DNA of 14,884 nt from Paracamarosporium sp. OC-R06-R3 (taxonomy: Eukaryota; Ascomycota; Dothideomycetes; Pleosporales; Didymosphaeriaceae), in contig JACVRA010000452.1 of the NCBI GenBank assembly GCA_019828545.1, forward strand, positions 1-14,884, in the 5' to 3' direction. A program made the translations under genes and the position numbers. Below the pieces are notes generated by a model that was not told the DNA's origin, ran no database searches, and worked only from the letters and a program-made list of their open reading frames with translations. The number at the start of each line of letters is the position of its first letter. Position 1 is the first letter of the stretch. Below are positions 1 to 8,930 of the stretch, piece by piece.

Positions 1-297
1 GACGCGTTGCACGGACTGCCGAGATACGGTACCGCATTGGGGTGTGAATGAAGCTTAACGGGTAGCTAAAGCAAACGTCTACCTGCCTAATTCAAGCCAC
101 TAAGACTGAACACTCGATCCCTTGATGCATTAGGTGAATTTTTTCTAACTCGTCTCGGTCAGAAATTTGGAAGGATCTAAAATATACGGCTATGACGATA
201 TGTAGACTGCCGATGTTCCCAATCTTTTTGCACGCCTCGAGCGATGCTTGATACTCAAACGCTACGCAGGCCTTCTTCAATCTCTCCAAGGCGTTGA
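1..297. other. 3' flank of ERG2, no gene seen
   Basis: This stretch lies downstream of the ERG2 stop codon and should hold its 3' UTR. I see no conserved coding segment, RNA gene or clear AATAAA signal. The open frame on the minus strand across 92-424 only becomes real from 392 down to 298, where a frame different from the longest open one encodes the last ERG2 exon. Confidence 0.5.
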
Positions 298-1017
298 TCA
301 CAACTTCAATTTCATCAAATTGGTCAACATCTCCCGACCCGTGATGACCGTCGTCCTCCACAGCGTTTGGAAGTCCAAGGTACTTGTGAAAGCTATACGA
401 AGTCAGCACCGCTCCGTCACTCAAAAGGCTACTGTGTTCTTCAGGCCACGCATTCTTGAAAACTTACTGTCTGCATATCCAAAAAACAACATGGGCGGAA
501 TCCATCCCCTCGCGTACTCCAAAGCAAAACAATTGTCCTTCATCCCATACTGCTTCACCTCACCCCTCTTCATCAGATTCACCTCGCCCTGCGGATATCT
601 TTCTGCCTCGAACGTCCCCGCCTTCCAAGCCAACTGCTCTCCTTTCAAAATCATAAAGTAGTCGTCAGCTGTGTGCCGTCCCGAGTGCCCTTCAGTTCCA
701 ATCGCTGAGCCGAAAATGATGAGGTACTCGGTGATAGAAGCGTGTATGAGGGTCATGGCGCCCATGGCTCCACCGGCGTTGTTGAATACCCATTCTTCTT
801 CGAGGTTCACGTAGTTGGGATGCGTCTTAGCAAGGTGTGAGATGATGTAGTCGGCTACGGCGCGAGTGTCGTTGCCGTGAGCGGCAATGGCGGATTTAGA
901 CAGGGTGTGTAGCTCGGCGGGGTCGAAAACGTAGAACTTCTCTAGGTGGGAGTCGAGCATGTACATGAGGGAAGAGATGACGGCGACGACTGCGCCGAGG
1001 AAGGTAAGGACGCGCAT
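298..1017 (-). CDS. ERG2: C-8 sterol isomerase (ERG2 / sigma-1 receptor family), 214 aa, one intron
   Basis: This is the ergosterol-pathway enzyme that moves the sterol B-ring double bond from C8 to C7 (fecosterol to episterol), in the ER membrane. It is the fungal homologue of the sigma-1 receptor and a morpholine fungicide target. Exon 1 is 1017-468, the intron 467-393 (75 nt, GTAAGT donor, GCTGAC branch, TATAG acceptor), and exon 2 392-298. Splicing in phase 1 restores a C-terminus reading GYADTFTSTLDF then TLWRTT and ITGREM, as in other ERG2 proteins; without it the frame stops after a nonsense tail. Visible features are an N-terminal hydrophobic segment (residues 1-21), EEWVFNNAGGAMG (73-86), the core IGTEGHSGRHTADDYF (106-121) and FALEYARGWIP (164-174). 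Asp119 and Glu167 line up by eye with the sigma-1 ligand-binding acidic pair. The length matches the family (yeast 222 aa). The start has a good context (GCACCATG). Confidence 0.96.
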
Positions 1018-2371
1018 GGTGCAATCTGGAACAAGGAAAAAGAAGCAAAGGAAAAAAACAGCTTGGACTTTGAAAACAAAGAAACAAACAGAAAAGGCTG
1101 ACCTGATAAAGATGATGGTCGTCCGAAAGAGGCAGTGTACTCAGGGGAGCGGGCGCTGTGATTGGCTGGAACCGCGGGTTTCCGGCGCTGACAAGATCAG
1201 CTCACGGAGTGCGCGGCTTGCGTAGACTCGCACTGAACGCGAAATTAAAGCTGCTGTGTGGGCCGAACCTTTTGCCTACTTCATCTCTCCTGCATCTACC
1301 AGGTGCATCGTTGTGGAAGCACAATATCTTGTAGTGCATCTGCTCACGTGCGCACGACACGACACCTGGAAGTGGCATGGTCAAAGTTACGAGCACACTG
1401 CTTCTGTATGTATCTTTGGTTCACCGTTCCTTATAGGACGCCTAGCATATTTCACAGCATCCCGGTCTTTGGATTTGGATAGAATAGGTATTCAACTCAA
1501 CCAACAATGGTCCAAGACATGGTCACGTTGGGACAGTGGTAAGCGCGCGTTGCGAGAATGGTGCTGCCTGGACTCGGGGATTGGAAGACGCTGCTCGGAC
1601 ATGCCCATTGCTCGGGAAAGCTTCCACGAGCAACAGGCAGCCAGATGTGGAGGATGGTGTTGAGTAGTTGGTGTTGGCGGGGTTCATGCGAACCCGGCGG
1701 CTGTGATTGGGCGCCTCGACCCAGCACGAGAGCTGCTTCTGACCAGGCACGAGACAACGCGTGTTTATTATTTACACAGGAGCCTGTCCTCGCCCATCCT
1801 CCGCACTCGCTGCATATCTATTCCTCCGTCCGCGCCGAACGCACGCACTCGCACTTGCACACGGCGACGCACAGTCGGTGCCCGTATCCTGTCGTCTCGC
1901 CGGCGCTTTTGCGGCAGAGCGAGCCGTCTGTGGTCTGTGACGTCGCTTCTCCGAGGTACGCTCGCCCGGCACAAATTTTTCCTCATGGCATATTTACGCT
2001 CCCCCCTGCACCCCGGGGCCCTGTAGCCCATCTGCTCCAACTGCCCGTGTGCTATTTGCTGAACCACCCAGCCGTCTTCCGCGCCCCTGGCAGTATACTG
2101 TGCCCTTCGTGGGACCTTGGCGCGCTAGCCCGCTTCCGGGCCGCCTGCTGTGAGAGCTCCAGCTCGCGTCACTCAAAAGTATCCAGTATTGTGCTTCAAT
2201 CACGGTGAGAGCCAACGCCATTCACCTCCTCACCTCGGGCATCTCCTCCACTTTTCGTGCTCCCCCCGCCCTTGCAGCCCGCAACCCCCATGATCTGCAA
2301 GCTTGCCAGTTGTTCTTTCCCCCTTGTTCACCGACACACCACTCGCGACCTCGCCTGAACCAGCTGGCACC
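1018..2371. promoter_or_regulatory. Divergent intergenic region between ERG2 and the OTU gene
   Basis: This region of about 1.35 kb serves as promoter and 5' UTR for both neighbours. On the ERG2 strand the first 70 nt upstream of the ATG are strongly CT-rich, a common leader type in filamentous fungi. An inverted CCAAT box (GATTGG) sits at 1160-1165, about 145 bp from ERG2, and an identical CTGTGATTGG 10-mer recurs at 1701-1710. A CACGTG E-box lies at 1345-1350. The half nearer the OTU gene (about 1780-2371) is CT-rich. An open frame at 1558-2208 is rich in Cys, His, Trp and Ser, resembles no family and has no coding feel, so I call no gene here. No TATA box is convincing. Confidence 0.55.
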
Positions 2372-3492
2372 ATGGCGCCCCGCAGATCGCGAGCAAACTC
2401 CCCAGAGTTTCCCATCCTCGAGGCCAATGCCTTGTATGCGGGGAGTATCAAGGGTGACGGTGAGTTCTACATGATGATTTCGACGCCGCTCAACGCTGAC
2501 GGCCCAAGGCAACTGCCTGTTCAATGCCCTTTCCGACCAGCTCTATGGCAACCAAGACATGCATGAGGTGCTCCGAACTTACACCATCGAGCACATGAAG
2601 CAGCATTCAGGCTTCTACCGCCAGTACATGGCCGTCAACAACGTTCGCCGAAATCCCAAACGCAAGACCACGGCTGCCTTGTCTACCACGGTCGAAACAA
2701 CTGCTTATACCGAAGAGGAGCTGCAACGTCAGTTCGAACAGCATGTTGAGAAGATGGGACAGCCGGGCGAGTGGGCGGATAACATGGAAGTATCGGCTTT
2801 TGCGTCCGCTTTTCATGTCCATGTTCGCCTCTGGCAGGCTGACTACACTATTCTCATTTCTCCGAGTTTCGACTACCAGTACGAGGAGCCTGATGCCGTC
2901 GATGATAGACAGACCCTTCACATTGCTTATCACGTAAGTACTTGTCATCACCAATTGCTTGGAATGTCACCCTGATCGTCTGCAGAGCTGGGAACACTAC
3001 TCGTCAGTCCGCAACAATGCTGGACCTCATACCGGCGTGCCTGAGGTCACCGTGATTCCACGACGGACCTCGTTGCGAAAACGACAGAGTCCTAGTGTCT
3101 CGGGTGACGACGAGGATGAAATCCCGCGTGCTCGGAAGCGTCGCTCACCCCTGCCGCTTTGCGACTCAGATTCGACACCTGAGTATACAGAGAGCTCGTC
3201 TGATGAATCAAATGGGCCCATGTTGTCGCAGACACATCTTGAGCTTCCTGACTCGACACAAGGCGCGAAGCCCCAAAAGCTTACTATCAAGCTACGATGT
3301 CTGCGGACTACCGACTCTGTCGAGCCTGTAGAGCCTGTCGAACCTCTTACAGCCATCCCACCACCAACCGTCACTCCGCCCTCACCTCTACCGCCCTCAT
3401 CAGTACCACCATCTACCCTCTCAGCGGTGTCCTCGGATATCGCACCACCCATATCTTCCACAACCACTACGACGACTGCTACGGCCACTTGA
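2372..3492 (+). CDS. OTU-domain cysteine protease (deubiquitinase, OTUD3-like), 339 aa, two introns
   Basis: This is a predicted deubiquitinase that cleaves ubiquitin isopeptide bonds, probably in cytosol or nucleus. Exons are 2372-2459, 2509-2933 and 2986-3492. Introns are 2460-2508 (49 nt, GTGAGT...CTGAC...AAG) and 2934-2985 (52 nt, GTAAGT...TGCAG). The start ATG lies in an excellent context (CACCATGG). The spliced protein shows the OTU signature GDGNCLFNALSDQLYG (residues 28-43, catalytic Cys32, Asp29) and, at the domain end, LHIAYHSWEHYSSVR with catalytic His175. These closely resemble human OTUD3 motifs. The region after about residue 185 is disordered: basic and acidic stretches (KRQ, DDEDE, RKRR, possible nuclear signal), a triple VEP repeat, Pro/Ser-rich runs and a Thr-rich tail. 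That tail is not part of the fold and may be a regulatory or interaction region. The gene converges on TRS85. Linkage specificity cannot be read from the sequence. Confidence 0.93.
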
Positions 3493-4223
3493 GACGATGA
3501 TCCAGATTCATACGCGTGACAAAGACACGCACGACTTATACTCACGACGATACCCTACCCACCACTACCTTGCATAGCCCAGGCGCATTTTGTTTTCCAC
3601 TTTACCCTGCGCTTTTGCGAGGGTTCTTCTTCCAGTTGCATAGCATACGAGTATGGCACACGGCATTGGCATTGGCATGGCATCTCAGATTTGACGATGG
3701 ATTACTTTGCATGACCGGTCGGGACGAGCAGGGCACCAAAGTGCTTGGGCCTTGCGTCCTAGAATCTGGCTTGGCGTTGGTGGCTTATTGATTGTTTGTC
3801 CTTTTCGCTAACGTTTGCAATGTGAGATAGATGGTGAATTTACTTTTCATCCTCGCAGACTATTTGCCTTGACTTTCCTTGATTTGCGTGATGTACCACG
3901 ACATGCCTGTTTCGAATAGCACCTAGCCAGAGCTTTTGTGTAGCTAAACTAGGAACGATTACACTGGTTGCCTCGAAGACACATTTCTCTGATTCAGACA
4001 TGCTTTGACTTGCACACGACGATGCATTCGTAGCTAGCTACACCTAGCCTCTTACGCAACCAACGCCTGCCACCTACCCACCATCTCTGTATATATCAAA
4101 CCCAGTCTTGCCGACCAACTATGCCAAACGCCTCTGCAATGCCATATCAAAACAAACTCGGAGCAATCGCCTCGGGAGCCAAAGCCCGTCTCTGCATCCT
4201 CTTAGTCTCTCCGATGATTACGA
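3493..4223. other. Convergent 3' region between the OTU gene and TRS85
   Basis: About 730 nt between two stop codons; it should hold both 3' UTRs. It contains a small GGCATT/GGCAT tandem run at 3662-3683 and CTAGCTA-type palindromic bits near 4031. Open frames such as 3516-3791 and 4108-4335 are short, lack conserved sequence and overlap presumed UTR, so I call nothing coding. Confidence 0.5.
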
Positions 4224-6594
4224 TTACACCGCCCCCTCAAACAGGTCGTTCTTTTCAGGTGTCCTCTCCAGCGTTGGACTCAATGGCCCTGCATCAATAT
4301 TAGGCGCCACAGCGCCAACAAGACTCTTCCTATGAGCTCGCGGGCTCGCATCCAGCGTCTCAGTCGCCTCCTCAACGGGGATACCCTGTTCTCCTTCCCC
4401 AGCGTCTTCGTCTCCGCCGAGTCCGCGATTCGCAAGCCGCAGCCCAAGGATCTGTTGCCGCAAATCGTCGACATAGTGCTGCATCTCATCGAAGGGCAAG
4501 CGCACCGGTCCGCCCTCCGTGTTCTCGGTATGGGCGCCATAGAGTTGCAACGCGGTATCAAGGCACTTTTCTGCTTGCAGCGCTTTGCTCTGGCGCCACC
4601 ATTCTTGGGCGGCGAGGACGGCCCAGAAGGCTGCCTTGCGGCGTCTGGAACCTAGTTTGAGGGTACCGAGACCGAGTCTGATAGAGAAGCACGCGGAGAT
4701 GCGCTCTGTAACTAAGGCGGTGCCGATGGAGCCCACGAGGTTCATTTCAAGGATGCGGGAGCCCCAGCGCGCGGCATCGTCGGCGGCAGAAGTACCACGT
4801 AAACGCAGCAACTCGAGAGACAGGGCGAGGGTTCGTAATGCATAGAAGGGGTTTGCGGAGCGTTGGCGGTCGGTGTAGCTGTAGGTTGCTGATCTTATCC
4901 ATTCGTCAATCTTTTCGGTACGGATCTTGGCTGTGAGTGCGGCAGGAGAGAGAAGTGCAGAGAGGGCTGCCATTTCAGCTGCGCCTGCGTAGTGCTGCCA
5001 TGCCTTGTCGTTGTTAAAATCCGTACACAAAATCTCGTATGTGCTGAGGGCCAGCTTGGTGTCACGCAGCATAAAGCAGTAATCTGCGAGTCTGCGCATG
5101 AGTGCCTCGGGTGCATCAGGACGGTAGAAGCCTCGGTTAGGGTCGTAATTGGAATTCGACGAGGAGATGGCGGAGGTGGAGCTTGTACGCGAGGAGCCGA
5201 ATGTTGTCCAGCGCTTGGATAGTGACATAAAGCGGCCAGAAAGGCCGCGACGGCGTGCGAGGACTTGCTCGTTCCATTGATGGATGTTGCGCTCCATGTG
5301 CGGGACCATGGATTGAGCGACGAGTTCACGGACAAAGGTCTTTATGGCGGTAACGTCCGAGTCGGGTATGTAAGGGGTTGGGTCTGTTATGTCGTCTGCA
5401 GTCTCTATATGGGAGAGAATCAGCAACGTGCCTAAAGATGCGAGGATATGGATCAAACGTACCTCGCTTCTGAATCTCTGCCAATTCTTCTGACGCAGAC
5501 ATCCATTCGCAAGTCGGCAACCGTACAGCATCATCATCTGAGGATATACACTGTTGGCCTTTTAACCGTAGCAGGTGGCAATTGAGCCCAAAGTGCCGCT
5601 TCATAGAGTCAAAGGTTGCGTTCGATTTCGCAATGTCGCCTGCCTCCTCTTCGTGAATGAACACATAGTACCTCAAAAACAGACCGTCTACCCACTGCGG
5701 GAATCGAAGGTCACCCTGATGCTGTCTATTGTATAGCTCCCTAAGCTGTTCGACGGGATCTGCGCTCCTTGAACTCGTCACAATAACACCAACAACCGGG
5801 TGCGCAAAGGTTTCGTGAGGGACCATGGGTAGGCCTGATAGAAGCCGGCGGAGGTACAAGGCGTAAAAAGGAGATTTGCCGCTTTCCTGGGGGACTGGTT
5901 CGCCCTGGTTCAGATAGTCGGGCACCAAGCCCTGGGCGTTGAATTCGGTATACTGCAGATGGCGGTCCACCAGCTCTTCGACCTGGGCAATATCGCCACC
6001 CACACGCCGCGGCCGTACTGGATGTTCTCCCTGTGCGTTGGGTGGAGGTGGTTTCCCTGCAAGGCCTTCGTTGAAGCCGACGAAGCGTACACCAAAGTCA
6101 TCGTAGCTCTTGCTTGCCCCAACGCTGTCCCGTATCGTGACCTTGCCCGGCACCGACTCTCCAAACGGGCGCAGGAGCTGGAGCAGCCCACCTTCCAATC
6201 CCTTGCCACGGATCAACTCCTCGGTCTCGTTGTCGGCCACCAGCACGACGTGGGGCGCAAAGGCCTGCTGTATGAGCGACCTGTGCTCGTCCGACAGGCC
6301 CGGGGGCAGGGCGCCCGGGGTGCCGGTGCCATTCTGTCTTGATGCGGATCCCGGGGAGAAGACGGAGCCAGGCACCACGGAGGCGGTGGGCGTGGAGCTG
6401 CCGGAGCCGGGGCGCGAGGACGATATCGAGGCGGTGGACTCGAACAGCTTGTGCAGCGACGGGTTGGATCTGCGGTAGGGCAGCGAGGCCAGCGAGGAGG
6501 CGGGCGACGCACGCTGCTTGGGCAGGATCAGGGACGCGTCCAGGTCGGCGGGATACTTTGGGGGCTTCGGCGTGGCATCTTGGGCGGGCGTCAT
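4224..6594 (-). CDS. TRS85: TRAPP complex subunit Trs85 (TRAPPC8 family), about 770 aa, one intron
   Basis: Trs85 is the subunit specific to TRAPPIII, which activates the Rab GTPase Ypt1/Rab1 at the pre-autophagosomal structure and Golgi. Exon 1 is 6594-5463, the intron 5462-5405 (58 nt, GTACGT donor, GCTGAT branch, ATATAG acceptor) and exon 2 5404-4224. Splicing rebuilds a Glu codon (residue 378) between EIQKR and TADDITDP. After a Ser/Pro-rich N-terminus (residues 1-90) the conserved region includes SPFYALYLRRLLSGLPMVPH and FLRYYVFIHEE. Exon 2 carries the family hallmark SMVPHMERNIHQWNEQV (409-425) and RRGLSGRFMSLSKRW (429-443), followed by helical, TPR-like sequence. Yeast Trs85 is 698 aa, so the length fits. 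The start is uncertain. The ATG at 6594 begins MTPAQD and gives a plausible N-terminus; an in-frame ATG at 6792 would add 66 mostly Arg-rich residues that look like translated leader, although its context is better. Confidence 0.9.
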
Positions 6595-6905
6595 GGGGGG
6601 CTCGGGCGGGGCGCCCACGGCGTTGAGGTTGCGCGCACAGGTTCTGGGGCCGTCGGCATGTATTCTGGCGCTGTGCAGGCGGGTCCTGGGGCGGCAGCGG
6701 GCTCGCGGGCGCGGGTCTGCGTTTGAGGCTCGCGGTTTGCGCTGGCGAGACGTTCGTGACCGATTGGACGAGACGAGCACACCTCCATCCATCACAGACC
6801 CCAATCCCCACGCCCACGCTCCTTTGGCCCCGGCGCCGCATGAACCGCCGTCTCCAAGACTGCTCGACCCTCTGCTGCCCTGGGATGCCCTTCTGACTCA
6901 CCTGC
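6595..6905. promoter_or_regulatory. Short GC-rich divergent promoter of TRS85 and CCA1-TTI2
   Basis: Only 311 bp separate the preferred TRS85 start from the first ATG of the CCA gene, so both are probably driven from one shared region. It is very GC-rich from 6595 to about 6750. On the minus strand it holds ATGs at 6792 (in frame with TRS85), 6788 and 6659. The last two share one frame that ends at TGA 6593-6591, overlapping the TRS85 ATG at 6594 by an ATGA motif. No TATA box or CCAAT box is obvious. Confidence 0.5.
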
Positions 6906-8930
6906 ATGCCATTGATGAGCCGTACCTTCCGTGCTGGTCCACCGCGAAGAATTTCCTTGTATCCCCATCCCCAGCTCACCCGACCCTCGCTTTTCGGTCG
7001 CCTCCAGCCCTGTTCACTTCGTCCCTTCTCTCGCATGCCTGCGGAAAGGCTGCCGTCACCTGACCCCCAAGAAGAGCCTGCTGCCAAACGGCGAAGGACT
7101 GGGCCCTGTGAGCCTCGTTTCATACGCTCCTATACCGGCATGGCCGCTCGGTCTGATGCAAACCCAACCACGCTAGAGCTGACCGACGAAGAGACCAAGC
7201 TTCGAAACCTGCTTCTTGCGGTTGCCGCTTACATTGATGATGCCCCTTCTTCCGAACATACGGGGGTCCCCGTGCCTGCAGAGGTCGTGCACGAGAAGAT
7301 TGTGCTACGGTGGACCGGTGGCTGGGTTCGTGACAAGCTACTCGGGGTGGGGAGTCACGATGTCGACGTTGCCATCAACAAGATGACTGGCGAGAACTTC
7401 GGCTTGAAGATGCTGCAATACCTCAAGGTCCCGGGCAACCTCGAGAAGCACGACTTCGGCGCAGTAGAGAGCGGCAAAATCATGTCTGGGCTACACACTA
7501 TTAAGGCAAACCCAGAGGCCTCCAAGAACCTCGAAACGGCGACCATCAAGGTCATGGGCATTGACCTTGACCTTGTCAATCTCAGAAAAGAGACGTACGA
7601 CGACGTCAGTCGGAACCCGCAAATGGAATTTGGGACCGCAGAAGAAGATGCGATGCGTCGAGATGCTACCGTGAACGCAATGTTCTACAACTTGAATACC
7701 CAACAGATTGAGGACTTCACCCATCGCGGTTTCGATGACATGGCCGCAAAGGTCATACGGACACCTCTTGAACCCTATCAAACCTTCAAAGATGATCCAC
7801 TGCGAGTGCTGAGGCTGGTTCGCTTTGCAAGTCGGCTTAACTACACACTCGACCCAGACACCGCGAAGGCCATGGCAAACAAAGACATCCAAGAAGCTCT
7901 TAAGATCAAGATCAAACGTGAGAGAGTAGGAATTGAAATGGAGAAGATGCTCAAAGGGCCTGACCCTGGCATGGCCCTCCGACTCATCGACGAGGCCGGT
8001 CTCTATGATACCATTTTCACCGATCCGACTCGGAAATTAGAGTTCCAACCTGATATAGAACATTACCGGAAGGCGTATAGATTCATGACATCGTGGCATC
8101 ATGAGCGTGAGAGCTCAAAAAACTCGATTGTTTCTCAAACATTGTTGAGCACTCGTGACGCGGAGTCTGACGAGGAATATCTTGCGTGGGTCTGTACGGC
8201 AGTCATGCCGTGGGCTGATGCACCAACGATTCCACCTCCAAAGAAAAATAAGCAGCCTCTTCACGCCGCTTACCTCGTAGCTCAAGAGGGTCTAAAAGCA
8301 CCTAATCGGGTATGCGACGTCATTGCGGCTTCTTTGAGCAATTACGAGGCTATTTCTCAGTTGGTTGGAGAGTGCCAGAAGCAACTTGCCGATCAGGAAT
8401 CCGGATTACCTGCCCAGAGGGAAAAAATAGGTATGGCTCTACGGAGTTGGGGCCGCACATGGAAGTCACAAGTCTTCTTCTCGCTGTTACACGAGATCGT
8501 GTATGGTCCGCATCGTGCTGAAGGTATGTATGCTGTTCGACTTACTATCGAACTATTGTAATCCGGAGCGTGTACTCCATCGCAGTCGAATTCGTACACC
8601 CTCCATCGTGTATTGACTGACCATATCAGATATACTTTGCCAATATGCCAATTTTCTTACCCTCGTCACCGACCTCAATCTCCTAGATGTCATCAGCCTC
8701 AAGCCGCTTGTGAACGGTACGCAGCTTGCTAAAGCTCTTGACGTTAAGCCTGGCCCATGGATGAAAGACGCTCTCGACGTCGTTTTGGCCTGGCAATTGC
8801 GCAACCCCTCCGTCACCGATCCAGCCGATGCAATCGCGGAAGTTAAGAAGACCAGCAAAAGTGAGCTACCCTCTCGACTCATCTCCCATTTCCTGACGCT
8901 TACGATCCGTCCTCTCTTCTCGCAGCTTAA
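6906..8930 (+). CDS. CCA1: Alternative product: CCA-adding enzyme alone, 617 aa
   Basis: If the candidate intron 8861-8925 is removed in addition to intron 8524-8629, exons 6906-8523, 8630-8860 and 8926-8930 encode a 617-residue protein. Its last codons are AGC AAA ACT TAA. It ends just after the DVVLAWQL...AIAEVKK segment, which is about where stand-alone eukaryotic CCA-adding enzymes end. The product would be a complete enzyme with no Tti2 part. This isoform is inferred from splice consensus only. In the spliced message everything after 8930 would be a long 3' UTR with a further intron at 9662-9745, so it might be exposed to nonsense-mediated decay unless polyadenylated early. Confidence 0.5.

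Noticed and set aside
248..661. 137-aa plus-strand open frame opposite ERG2
   Set aside because: It is antisense to ERG2 exons and intron; the minus-strand reading is unmistakably the sterol isomerase.
1558..2208. 216-aa open frame on the plus strand upstream of the OTU gene
   Set aside because: Composition is rich in Cys, His, Trp, Arg and Ser with no conserved motif. Three frames are open here because of CT-rich, stop-poor DNA. It fits promoter and leader better than a gene.
3027..3545. 172-aa minus-strand open frame opposite the OTU gene tail
   Set aside because: It is the complement of low-complexity Ser/Thr/Pro codons, giving a Gly/Val/Ser repeat look. No family resemblance.
6793..6804. 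N-terminal extension of TRS85 beginning at 6804
   Set aside because: The codon at 6804 is TTG, not ATG. A non-AUG start is not needed when ATGs at 6792 and 6594 are available in frame.
6098..7123. 341-aa minus-strand open frame across TRS85 and CCA starts
   Set aside because: It is a GC-driven shadow frame: Arg/Pro/Ala-rich and without motifs. It overlaps two well-supported genes in other frames.
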